In this document: positions 1 through 7,025 of the stretch, one piece after another
Position numbering within the stretch: position 1 is the stretch's first letter
How the letters are laid out: each line of letters begins with the position of its first letter
NCBI GenBank assembly: GCA_023435325.1
Contig: JAEYRT010000182.1
Coordinates: forward strand, 1-9,585
Direction: 5' to 3'
Length of the DNA stretch: 9,585 bases
DNA from: Pseudomonadota bacterium
GTDB lineage: Bacteria > Pseudomonadota > Gammaproteobacteria > Burkholderiales > Burkholderiaceae_C
The notes under the pieces: model-generated
What the model saw: only the letters and a program-made list of their open reading frames with translations
The model's database searches: none
Told to the model about the DNA's origin: nothing
Made by a program: the position numbers and the translations under genes

Positions 1-69
1 GCCATTGCCTTGCGCCAGGTGCTGCAGTGGATGGGCCCGCGCTTGATCTTTGGCCGCCGCCGCACCTGA
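1..69 (+). CDS. C-terminal end of an upstream gene, probably the first permease of an amino-acid ABC transporter (partial)
   Basis: An open frame enters from the left edge and ends at TGA 67-69, giving 22 visible residues (AIALRQVLQW, then MGPRLIFGRRRT). The basic tail (GRRRT) would suit the cytoplasmic end of an inner-membrane permease. The stop lies 22 bp before the ATG of the next permease gene, and polar amino-acid importers are often encoded as permease-permease-ATPase. That order is the only reason for the permease call; the fragment is too short to show a family motif, and it could be the end of another operon member. The frame is open without interruption and its codon use matches the neighbours. 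Confidence 0.5.
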   Translation, partial: AIALRQVLQWMGPRLIFGRRRT

Positions 70-91
70 ACCCGAAAGAGAAAGACAGACC

Positions 92-742
92 ATGGTTGAA
101 TTTACTTTCTGGGACATTGCCTACCAACTGCTGCTGGCGCTGCGCTGGACGGTGGCGCTGTCCGTCATCGCCTTCATCACGGGCGGCTTGCTGGGCCTGG
201 GCCTGCTGGTGCTGCGCCTGACACAGCTGCCCGGCGCAGCACGTGCCGTAGCGTGGTATGTGCAGATCTTCCAGGGCACGCCACTGCTGATGCAGATTTT
301 CCTGACCTACTTCGGCCTGGCGCTGATGGGGCTGGACACCTCGCCCATGGTGGCCGCCTGTGTATGCCTGACGCTGTATTCGGCCGCGTACCTCAGCGAC
401 ATCTGGCGCGGCTGCGTGGAAGCCGTACCCAAGGGCCAGTGGGAAGCATCGACCTGCCTGGCACTGAGCTTTACCGAGCAGCTGCGCCACGTGATCTTGC
501 CGCAGGCGCTGCGCCTGGGCATTGCGCCCACCGCGGGCTTCATGGTGCAAATCATCAAAGGCACGGCGCTGACCAGCGTGATTGGTTTTGTCGAAATCAC
601 CAAGGCTGGGCAACTGATTGCCAATGCCACGTTCGAGCCGTTTCTGGTTTATGGCTGTGTGGCGGGTTTGTACTTTGCGCTGTGCTTTCCGCTGTCGCTG
701 TGGAGCCAACGCCTGGAGCGCCGCCTGCGCCCGCAACGCTGA
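92..742 (+). CDS. Polar amino-acid ABC transporter permease, HisM/GlnM type
   Basis: This is an inner-membrane permease subunit of an importer of the His/Glu/Gln/Arg/opine type; it forms the channel with a partner permease and is driven by the ATPase encoded just downstream. The protein has 216 residues, a normal length for the family. Visible landmarks are a hydrophobic N-terminal segment around residues 20-42, the family motif QGTPLLMQ at 61-68, the cytoplasmic EAA coupling loop at about 118-137 (starting EAS and ending VILP, then QALR), and KGTALTSVIG at 156-165, with a last membrane segment near 185-203. The EAA loop has Ala where the family usually has its conserved Gly (CLALS instead of xLGLS). 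ATG 92 is preferred over an upstream in-frame TTG at 50, which would overlap the preceding gene; a purine-rich stretch (GAAAGAGAAAGACAG, 74-88) precedes the ATG. The exact substrate cannot be read from the sequence. Confidence 0.93.
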   Translation: MVEFTFWDIAYQLLLALRWTVALSVIAFITGGLLGLGLLVLRLTQLPGAARAVAWYVQIFQGTPLLMQIFLTYFGLALMGLDTSPMVAACVCLTLYSAAYLSDIWRGCVEAVPKGQWEASTCLALSFTEQLRHVILPQALRLGIAPTAGFMVQIIKGTALTSVIGFVEITKAGQLIANATFEPFLVYGCVAGLYFALCFPLSLWSQRLERRLRPQR

Positions 743-774
743 ATTGTCTTTTGCTGAAGAAACTGGAATCTGTC

Positions 775-1545
<771 letters not shown>

Positions 1546-1650
1546 GCGCCGTTGACGCCACCCAGCAATCACAGATTGCGCTGGAGGCGAAACGCCAAGC
1601 CGTAGGCCAGCGAGGTCACAAGGCTTGTGCTCACGCGCATCCAAAAAAGA

Positions 1651-1726
1651 AGCGGCTAACGCTTGTGTAGATTGAACTTCAGATACAAAACTATCTGAGA
1701 TCCTTATCTATCAAGCGCTAGCCGCT
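1651..1726. terminator. Large two-tier inverted repeat, probable bidirectional terminator
   Basis: The 15-base arms 1651-1665 and 1712-1726 pair at 14 of 15 positions. The one exception (1659/1718) is A/C in plus-strand RNA but becomes a G-U wobble in minus-strand RNA, so the minus transcript pairs fully. Six A (1643-1648) precede and six T (1731-1736) follow, giving a U-run in both directions. Inside the 46-base loop is a second perfect 7-bp stem (1679-1685 with 1692-1698, 6-base loop) sharing exactly the same symmetry centre. It lies between the ends of two convergent genes: the ATPase gene stops 105 bp to the left, and the PEBP gene stops at 1737. The call rests on structure and context. 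Confidence 0.75.
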
Positions 1727-1736
1727 CTTATTTTTT

Positions 1737-2240
1737 CTATTGCGCTGCGCGTGCGTAGGTCGAGGTGAACGAAGCCTTGGCAAGGGTGTTGGCATTGATC
1801 ATGAAACCACCCACGGCAGTGGTTGCGTCTTCGGGGATGTCCAGCGACTCCACCGACAGGGCATGCACGGTGAAGATGTAGCGGTGTGGCTTGTCGCCGG
1901 GTGGTGGGCACATGCCACCCCAGGCGTAAATGCCATAGTCATTGCGCATCTGGCGTGCGCCTTGGGGCAGGTTGGTATTGCCCTTGGCACCGGCATTGGC
2001 CTTGAGTTCGGTGACATCGGCGGGGATGTTGATCACCATCCAGTGCCACCAGCCCGAGCCGGTCGGCGCATCAGGGTCATACACCGTCACGGCAAAGCTT
2101 TTCGTGCCTTCAGGCGCACCGCTCCACTGCAGCACGGGCGATTCATTGGCGCCGCCGCAGCCGAACATATCGGACTCGAAAACGGGCGCGATGCTGCCGT
2201 CGGCTGGAATATCGGGGCTGTTCAGGGTAAAGCTGCTCAT
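1737..2240 (-). CDS. YbhB/YbcL-type phosphatidylethanolamine-binding (Raf kinase inhibitor-like) protein
   Basis: This 167-residue protein belongs to the bacterial PEBP family, whose members are small soluble proteins with a conserved anion/ligand pocket; the physiological role in bacteria is unsettled. Family marks are DPDAPTG at 55-61, the W-H-W around His66 (GWWHWMVINIP), and a GGMCPPPGDKPHRY segment at about 108-121, which carries Met where many homologues have Pro (GGPCPP). No signal peptide is seen, so a cytoplasmic location is likely. ATG 2240 is chosen because AAGGAG (2256-2251 on the minus strand) sits 10 bases upstream. An in-frame TTG at 2261 would place that ribosome-binding site inside the coding region and is rejected. 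The gene appears to be a single transcription unit, divergent from the Pmp3 gene and convergent with the ABC operon; its stop codon directly abuts the terminator T-run. Confidence 0.92.
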   Translation of the reverse strand: MSSFTLNSPDIPADGSIAPVFESDMFGCGGANESPVLQWSGAPEGTKSFAVTVYDPDAPTGSGWWHWMVINIPADVTELKANAGAKGNTNLPQGARQMRNDYGIYAWGGMCPPPGDKPHRYIFTVHALSVESLDIPEDATTAVGGFMINANTLAKASFTSTYARAAQ

Positions 2241-2269
2241 TGCGTTGGTGCTCCTTATCAAATTTTTTC

Positions 2270-2297
2270 AGTATGCCTGGCTCTGTACACAGTGCAA
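2270..2297 (-). promoter_or_regulatory. Candidate sigma70-type promoter of the PEBP gene
   Basis: Read on the minus strand, TTGCAC (2297-2292) and CATACT (2275-2270) are 16 bases apart and could serve as -35 and -10 boxes. Transcription would start about 22 bases upstream of the PEBP ATG. Matches to consensus are moderate (3/6 and 4/6). Both boxes overlap arms of inverted repeats (2273-2282 and 2292-2299), which could be regulator sites. This is an inference from spacing and position only. Confidence 0.35.
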
Positions 2298-2354
2298 GCT
2301 TTGTTGACTGCGGACATTGCCCCATCCCCAGCGCAGCCAGGCATCTGCTTGCAC
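2273..2354. repeat. Two interleaved perfect inverted repeats in the PEBP/Pmp3 divergent region
   Basis: A 10-base arm ATGCCTGGCT (2273-2282) has its exact reverse complement at 2335-2344. An 8-base arm GTGCAAGC (2292-2299) has its exact reverse complement at 2347-2354. The order is A, B, A', B', so the two dyads cross rather than nest. Between A and B lies a further short palindrome, CTGT-AC-ACAG (2283-2292). The left pair of arms overlaps the candidate PEBP promoter. The 180-bp region holds no other gene that I can support. Confidence 0.6.
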
Positions 2355-2420
2355 AATCGGCCCCCCAGCGCCCTGCGCGTTGTCTTCTTGAGATCTGTTT
2401 ACTTTTTCATTGATTTTGCT

Positions 2421-2618
2421 ATGCGCCTGCTGCTTGCCCTGCTCCTGCCGTTTTCCGTGTTCTTCACCATCGGCCGTCCCTTCGCGGGATTGTTGTGCCT
2501 GGTGCTGCAATTGACCTTGATTGGCTGGGTGCCCGCGGCGATCTGGGCGGTCTACGCCCTGAGCCAGTACAAGACCGATCAGAAAATCCAGAAAGCACTC
2601 AGCAATCGCCATCTCTGA
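2421..2618 (+). CDS. Pmp3/YqaE (UPF0057) family small membrane protein
   Basis: This is a 65-residue hydrophobic peptide of the Pmp3/YqaE family, whose yeast and plant members influence plasma-membrane potential and salt tolerance; the bacterial role is poorly defined. The sequence shows two hydrophobic segments (about 2-18 and 22-46) joined by the family turn TIGRPFAG. The typical C-terminal part follows, IGWVPAAIWAVYALSQYK, then a short polar tail (TDQKIQKALSNRHL). ATG 2421 is the start because the family begins with this hydrophobic stretch, although no Shine-Dalgarno motif is visible in the T-rich leader just upstream. The open frame continues far upstream on this strand, but that part is only the antisense shadow of the PEBP gene and intergenic sequence. 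The gene stands alone and is followed 28 bp later by a strong terminator. Confidence 0.9.
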   Translation: MRLLLALLLPFSVFFTIGRPFAGLLCLVLQLTLIGWVPAAIWAVYALSQYKTDQKIQKALSNRHL

Positions 2619-2646
2619 GCCTGCGTGCGGAAAAGCCGCCACCCCC

Positions 2647-2677
2647 AAAAAAAGGAGCACCTCGGTGCTCCTTTTTT
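2647..2677. terminator. Symmetric bidirectional intrinsic terminator
   Basis: The 8-bp GC-rich stem GGAGCACC (2654-2661) / GGTGCTCC (2664-2671) is perfect, with TC at the tip (effectively a CTCG tetraloop). It is flanked by seven A (2647-2653) and six T (2672-2677), so each strand ends in a U-run. It separates the convergent Pmp3 gene (ends 2618) and ccsB (ends 2704) and should stop transcription from both sides. Confidence 0.93.
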
Positions 2678-2703
2678 GTGGTCCGGTACCTCGGGCCTCA
2701 GGC

Positions 2704-4047
2704 TTACAACTCGCCGTAGCTGTGCAGGCCGGACAGAAACATGTTCACACCCAGGAAGGCGAAGGTGGTGATAGCCAGACCAATCAGCGCCCACCAGGCA
2801 GAAACCGTTCCGCGCAGCCCCTTCATCAAGCGCATGTGCAGCCAGGCGGCATAGTTGAGCCATACGATCAACGCCCAGGTTTCCTTGGGGTCCCAGCTCC
2901 AGTAGCCACCCCAGGCCTCGGCTGCCCACAACGCCCCCAGAACGGTGGCAATGGTGAAGAAGGCAAAGCCCACGGCGATGGATTTGTACATCACATCATC
3001 CAGGATTTCATAGCTGGGCAGGCGCGCCGCAATTGGTTTGCGCGCCGCCAGAATGCTCGCCACGATCAGGGCTGAAATGCCGAAGTACACAATCCAGTAG
3101 CTGCCACCGGACTCTTGGCTCTGGCGGAAGGCCAGTGGCTCAAAGCACAGGGCCACGCCCAACAGCCACAGCGGCGCAAGCTTGTACCATTTCGTCTCGT
3201 TGGCCTGCTGCTTGATCAGGTAGGCAAAGGCCACCATGGCCGCCAGCGCAAACGTGCCATAGCCGATGAAGTTGGCGGGCACGTGCACTTTCATCCACCA
3301 GCTTTGCAGTGCGGGCACCAAGGGCTGGATTTCGTGCGCTTCACGCACCACGGTGTACCAAAGCAAAAAGCCTACGGCAGCACTGACCACCAGCATCACA
3401 AAACCACCGAGTGCGCGGGTGTTGTATTGGGCTTCGTAGTACAGATAGAACAGCGCCGTCATCCAGATGAACATGACGAACACTTCGTACAGATTGCTCA
3501 CGGGAATGTGGCCGATGTCGGGGCCAAGCAGGTAGCTCTCGAACCATCGCACCATGGTGCCGACCAGTGCCAGCGTGATGGCCACCCAGGTCAGGCGTGT
3601 ACCGATCGAGCCAAAAGTGTTGCGCTCGCCCTTGGCGAACAGGCTGATCCAGTAGAACAGGGTGGCCATGAAGCACAGCACACTCATCCACAGAATGGCA
3701 GACTGGCTGGACAGAAAGTATTTGAGGCCAAAGACCGTGTCGGAGCGGTCGATGTGCGCCACCCCATCCGGCCCCTGGTACAGCCAGATCGCCAGCAGCG
3801 ACAACCCTGCCACCGCCACCATGAGCGTGCTCAGCGGACGCCAGAACCAGCCCAGCCAGATCATGGTTGGAATCGTGCCGATCAAAATGCCTTTTTCATA
3901 GACATCCATGGCCTGGTGGTACTGACTCAGTGCAAACAGGCCGCCAGCGACCACCAGCGCCGCAAACAACCAGTCCATCCAGTCGCGGCGCGCGAAGTAG
4001 CCTTCGTTCAAGGTGATGGTGGAAGTAGTCGTCGTCGTGCTACTCAT
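2704..4047 (-). CDS. ccsB: Cytochrome c biogenesis protein CcsB (ResC/CcsA family), System II haem-handling subunit
   Basis: This integral membrane partner of ResB takes part in System II cytochrome c maturation, moving haem to the periplasmic side and presenting it for attachment to CxxCH motifs. The 447-residue protein is a multi-pass membrane protein of normal length. The diagnostic tryptophan-rich haem-binding WWD motif is at 379-391 (WGGYWSWDPKETW). Conserved histidines that flank this domain in the family are visible at His255 (KVHVPANFIGYG), His404 (WLHMRL) and His442 (GLHSYGEL). The N-terminus has a short Ser/Thr run (residues 2-10) encoded partly by ACG repeats. The ATG overlaps the resB stop as ATGA, and GGAG lies eight bases upstream of it inside resB, so translational coupling is likely. 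The gene ends 27 bp before the shared terminator. In other organisms the name ccsA or resC is used for this subunit. Confidence 0.97.
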   Translation of the reverse strand: MSSTTTTTSTITLNEGYFARRDWMDWLFAALVVAGGLFALSQYHQAMDVYEKGILIGTIPTMIWLGWFWRPLSTLMVAVAGLSLLAIWLYQGPDGVAHIDRSDTVFGLKYFLSSQSAILWMSVLCFMATLFYWISLFAKGERNTFGSIGTRLTWVAITLALVGTMVRWFESYLLGPDIGHIPVSNLYEVFVMFIWMTALFYLYYEAQYNTRALGGFVMLVVSAAVGFLLWYTVVREAHEIQPLVPALQSWWMKVHVPANFIGYGTFALAAMVAFAYLIKQQANETKWYKLAPLWLLGVALCFEPLAFRQSQESGGSYWIVYFGISALIVASILAARKPIAARLPSYEILDDVMYKSIAVGFAFFTIATVLGALWAAEAWGGYWSWDPKETWALIVWLNYAAWLHMRLMKGLRGTVSAWWALIGLAITTFAFLGVNMFLSGLHSYGEL

Positions 4048-6215
4048 ACAGAACGCTCCGTGGGGGATTGCATGGCGGCAGGCGCTGCCAGCAATTTCTC
4101 AGTCAAATTCTCGAACTCGCGATCAGTGTCCATGATCTTGCGATTGGATGACAGTGCCATGGTGGCTTGTGCCTGCTGACCCTGGGGCTGTACCCAGATC
4201 CAGAGGCGCCGGTCACGCACATACAGCATGGCAAAGACACCAATGATCAGGAACAGGCAGCCCAGATACACAATGTTTTTTCCTGGGGCACGTGCGACCT
4301 GGAAGACGCTGGCCTGTACCTGCGTGAAGTCCTCCATCATGAACGCCATGGGCGCAGGATAGAACTGCGCATCACTCAAGGCAAACACGGCCTGAGTCAT
4401 GAAGGCCAGGGTCTGTTCACCGGGCTGCAGTGGCGGTTGGCCCGCCTGTTCGCGGCTGAGCTGTGCCAGATCGAACAGCACGCCATTCAGGATGCGGATC
4501 AGCACCTCGCTGGCACGCTCGCGCTCGGCAGTAGGTACATTGGCTTCCATGAATCGGCCAATGGCCTGCAAGCCACCATCCGGCACACCCTTGGCATCGC
4601 GCTGCCCCGTTCCCGCAAACAGCTCCACCGCACGCAGGGCGGATTGCTCCAGCGCCACGCGCAGGTCATCGCGGTCAGCAGCCACCGCCTGGGCGGCATA
4701 ACGGCGCACCGCCTCTTTGCGCATGTCCGGGTTCAGCAAGGCCGCACGCATGCGCATGAAACCCTGCATGCTGCCCTGCTCGTCTGCAGGAATGCGCAGA
4801 TAGCGGAAGGCCTCGGCCGGCGTCTCGCGCACGCCCAGCAGGAACATGGGCAGGCCATCGCCAAAATCGACCGGACTCATGTAATTTTGGTACTCACGCG
4901 CCTGACCCGAAGCGTCACGGAGCTTGTAACCAATGCTGGGACCGATATTGCGCAACTCTTTCTGGGTCACCGTCTTGTGGCCGCCGCCCAAGCGTGATTC
5001 GATGGAACTGCGCAGATCCACCTTGCGTACATCGACTTCCGTGCTGCCCCTGTTCTGGTCACTGAAGTTTTCCACATTGATGGTGCGCAGTTCCGTGAAT
5101 TCCAGCGTCAGCCGATCTTCAGGTGTGCCAGCGCCGCTGCGCAGCAACTCGGTGCTGGTCCCGATATGGCCTTCGACCTCGAATGCTTCCCCACCTTCAG
5201 TGAAAGGCACGGCCTTGAGCCTGACGCGTGACCCACCATCATCAAAGCTGGACTGGTAGATCTCGATGCCCTTGTAACTGGCGGGATGGTTGACCTCAAT
5301 GCGTTTTTCGACCTGCTCACCGGTTTCGCGGTCGTGAATGATCACGTCGCTGGCGAACAGCTTGGGCATACCGGTGTCGTAGTACTCCACGATGAACTTC
5401 TTGAGCTCCACCGAGAAAGGCAGCTCCTGCAGCAGCACGCCGTCAGACTGGTTCAGGATGGCAGTGTCGGCCTGTGTGCCCTCTGCCACCATCAGGTTGC
5501 CTCGGAAGGTCGGGTTGCGTAGTGACAGCCGGTGCTCCTGAGGCACATCGGAAATGCGTCCTGCCCCCGTGAAAGGCGTCTTGCCACCCAACCACATCTG
5601 TGCACGCACCACCAAGTCGCCGTCCAGCAGGCCGCCAATACAGATCAACACAATGGCGGCGTGGGCGGCGATATAGCCGAGCTTGTTGGCTGCACCGGCC
5701 TTGGCAGCCAGCATATAACCCTTGCCGCCAGCTACCTCGCGCTCTTGCAATTTCACCTTCCAGCCGCTGCGCGCCAGAATGCCCCCCATGCGCTGGGCGG
5801 CAGCCTGCGGTGCCTCGGCCAGTTCGGCTTCAGCCTTGTGATGAAACGCCTTCAGACTCTGTACCCGGATGTTTTCTTTGTAATTGCGCAGGTCCGCGAT
5901 GTATTTGGGCGTATGGCGCAACAGGCACAGCGAAGTGCTGATGACCAGAAACGCCAGGATCAGCAGGAACCACCAGGCGCTGTAGACCGCATTGAGCTTG
6001 AGTGCCAGAAACAGCTCGGCCCAGAACGGTCCGAACTGATTGACATAGTTGGTAGCGGGTTCGTGCTGCTTGAGCACTGTGCCGATCACGGAAGCAATGC
6101 AAATAACCGAGAGCAGCGCAATCGCAAAGCGCATGGAAGCCAGCAATTCCAACAGGGCACGCATGCGCTGCGGGCGTTGCATTTCAGAGGGCTCACCAGG
6201 AAAAGAATCAGACAT
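4044..6215 (-). CDS. resB: Cytochrome c biogenesis protein ResB (System II)
   Basis: ResB is the second membrane subunit of System II, thought to form the haem export and ligation complex with CcsB and to contact apocytochrome in the periplasm. The protein has 723 residues from ATG 6215. Membrane segments are visible at about 30-48, 81-99, 179-199 (with His185 in YIAAHAAIVL) and 647-666. A large periplasmic domain lies between the third and fourth segments and includes the family motif VNHPASYKGIEIYQSSF near 308-324. Residues about 477-616 form a long charged, probably helical stretch, followed by a cytoplasmic tail of about 57 residues. A GTG at 6227 is an alternative in-frame start adding four residues; neither start has a clear Shine-Dalgarno site. 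The stop overlaps the ccsB start by 4 bp. Cytochrome c4, a likely substrate, is encoded just upstream. Confidence 0.95.
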   Translation of the reverse strand: MSDSFPGEPSEMQRPQRMRALLELLASMRFAIALLSVICIASVIGTVLKQHEPATNYVNQFGPFWAELFLALKLNAVYSAWWFLLILAFLVISTSLCLLRHTPKYIADLRNYKENIRVQSLKAFHHKAEAELAEAPQAAAQRMGGILARSGWKVKLQEREVAGGKGYMLAAKAGAANKLGYIAAHAAIVLICIGGLLDGDLVVRAQMWLGGKTPFTGAGRISDVPQEHRLSLRNPTFRGNLMVAEGTQADTAILNQSDGVLLQELPFSVELKKFIVEYYDTGMPKLFASDVIIHDRETGEQVEKRIEVNHPASYKGIEIYQSSFDDGGSRVRLKAVPFTEGGEAFEVEGHIGTSTELLRSGAGTPEDRLTLEFTELRTINVENFSDQNRGSTEVDVRKVDLRSSIESRLGGGHKTVTQKELRNIGPSIGYKLRDASGQAREYQNYMSPVDFGDGLPMFLLGVRETPAEAFRYLRIPADEQGSMQGFMRMRAALLNPDMRKEAVRRYAAQAVAADRDDLRVALEQSALRAVELFAGTGQRDAKGVPDGGLQAIGRFMEANVPTAERERASEVLIRILNGVLFDLAQLSREQAGQPPLQPGEQTLAFMTQAVFALSDAQFYPAPMAFMMEDFTQVQASVFQVARAPGKNIVYLGCLFLIIGVFAMLYVRDRRLWIWVQPQGQQAQATMALSSNRKIMDTDREFENLTEKLLAAPAAMQSPTERSV

Positions 6216-6239
6216 GGACAAAGACACAGGGCCCGAATG

Positions 6240-6282
6240 AAAAAAGGCGGGGCCATCGCATCATGATGGACCCGCCTTTTTT
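6240..6282. terminator. Bipartite stem-loop terminator between cytochrome c4 and resB
   Basis: The outer stem GGCGGG (6246-6251) / CCCGCC (6271-6276) is perfect and flanked by six A (6240-6245) and six T (6277-6282). After one mismatched pair an inner stem CCATC (6253-6257) / GATGG (6265-6269) continues, with a 7-base loop. On the minus strand the hairpin follows cytochrome c4 and ends in a U-run only about 25 bases before the resB start. It should end most cytochrome c4 transcripts, or act as an attenuator that lets a fraction continue into resB-ccsB. The form is symmetric, so it would also stop antisense transcription. Confidence 0.88.
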
Positions 6283-6304
6283 GGGATTATTTATGGGCGG
6301 CAAG

Positions 6305-6323
6305 TTCCCGCCAGAAACGGGAA
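6305..6323 (-). other. Short hairpin directly after the cytochrome c4 stop
   Basis: TTCCCG (6305-6310) and CGGGAA (6318-6323) are perfect 6-base complements around a 7-base loop, nine bases beyond the cytochrome c4 stop codon on the minus strand. There is no U-run, so it is not a terminator by itself. With the downstream terminator it makes two tandem stem-loops, and it might stabilise the 3' end of the cytochrome c4 message. The role is inferred. Confidence 0.45.
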
Positions 6324-6331
6324 TTCTTGAT

Positions 6332-6955
6332 TTAGCGCAAGCCGGCGATGTAATCTGCCACGGCTTTGATTTCGCGGTCATTGAGCTTGGCAGCCACATC
6401 GCGCATCTGGTTGTTGTTGCCACGCGAGCCATCGCGGAACGTATTGAGCTGCTTGACCGTGTAGTCTGCATGCTGGCCTGACAGACGAGGGTACTGCGCA
6501 GGAATACCAGCGCCATTGGGGCTGTGGCAGCTGGCGCACGCCGCAATATTGCGATCAGGCACACCACCGCGGTAAATACGCTCGCCCAGGACGACCAACT
6601 CCTTGTCGGTCGCAAAGCCAGGCTTTGCTTCCTGCTTGGCCAGCCACGCACTGATGTTGTTCATCTCTTCATCGGACAACATCATCGCAAAGCCCTTCAT
6701 CACGGGATCAACGCGTTTGTCGCCCTTGAAGTCGTGCAACTGCTTGATCAAATACTCTGGATGCTGTTGTGCCAATTTGGGATTGACGACAATAGTCGAA
6801 TTGCCATCCGCACCATGACAAGCTGCGCAAACAGCTTCATAACTGGCTTGACCTTTGACCAGATCAGGCTTGACTGGTTTTTCGCCCGCCGCAAAGGCCG
6901 GGAGAGCGGGTGCTGCCAGAGCGGCAGCCGTCAGCAAAGAGGCGAGCAACTTCAT
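6332..6955 (-). CDS. Cytochrome c4, periplasmic di-haem cytochrome
   Basis: This 207-residue secreted protein has two homologous cytochrome c domains and is of the type that carries electrons from the bc1 complex toward terminal oxidases. A signal peptide is clear: MKLL, a hydrophobic Ala/Leu core, and a likely cleavage after AFA (residue 23). The two haem-attachment sites are CAACH at 43-47 and CASCH at 140-144. Candidate distal Met ligands are Met91 or Met92 in GFAMMLSDEEM, and Met184 in NNQMRDVAAKL. A domain repeat is visible in the paired segments around HPEYLIKQLHDFK and HADYTVKQLNTFR. ATG 6955 fits the signal peptide start, although no strong Shine-Dalgarno site precedes it. It heads the cytochrome c4-resB-ccsB cluster, where the next two genes encode the machinery that attaches its haems, and it is divergent from engB. 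Confidence 0.95.
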   Translation of the reverse strand: MKLLASLLTAAALAAPALPAFAAGEKPVKPDLVKGQASYEAVCAACHGADGNSTIVVNPKLAQQHPEYLIKQLHDFKGDKRVDPVMKGFAMMLSDEEMNNISAWLAKQEAKPGFATDKELVVLGERIYRGGVPDRNIAACASCHSPNGAGIPAQYPRLSGQHADYTVKQLNTFRDGSRGNNNQMRDVAAKLNDREIKAVADYIAGLR

Positions 6956-6989
6956 ATTGTGGGTCTGGTTATGTGCGCAAAACTGCCAG

Positions 6990-6999
6990 ATTCTACAAT
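6990..6999. promoter_or_regulatory. Candidate overlapping divergent -10 boxes for engB (+) and cytochrome c4 (-)
   Basis: The 70-bp gap between the two divergent starts contains TACAAT on the plus strand (6994-6999) and TAGAAT on the minus strand (6995-6990). Each matches the TATAAT consensus at 5 of 6 positions, and they overlap by two bases. Predicted starts would leave leaders of roughly 20 bases for engB and 28 for cytochrome c4. No good -35 box is seen for either (TAGGAA at 7018-7013 is the best for the minus strand), so this is a moderate-to-weak call. Confidence 0.4.
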
Positions 7000-7025
7000 G
7001 ACGCCTTAACGCTTCCTACTCCCCC

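Noticed and set aside
1579..1612. Small branched hairpin (CGCTGG/CCAGCG with inner GGCG-AAA-CGCC) after the ABC ATPase gene
   Set aside because: The stems are only 4-6 bp, there is no U-run, and such structures are common by chance in high-GC DNA. The real terminator is further downstream.
1740..2420. Upstream extension of the Pmp3 reading frame to 1740
   Set aside because: The extension is antisense to the PEBP gene and crosses the intergenic region. Family length and the hydrophobic start place the beginning at ATG 2421.
4026..4040. Short ACG/ACT tract at the 5' end of ccsB, considered as a phase-variable repeat
   Set aside because: It has only a few trinucleotide units, and changes in their number would keep the reading frame, so it cannot switch the gene on or off.
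3115..4179. Long plus-strand open frame (354 codons) opposite ccsB
   Set aside because: It lies antisense to a clearly identified gene, and its His/Gln/Arg/Gly-rich composition is that of a high-GC shadow frame. It has no recognisable domain or ribosome-binding site.
5532..6266. Plus-strand open frame (244 codons) opposite the resB N-terminal region
   Set aside because: It is antisense to conserved ResB membrane segments, has shadow-type composition, and runs through the cytochrome c4/resB terminator.
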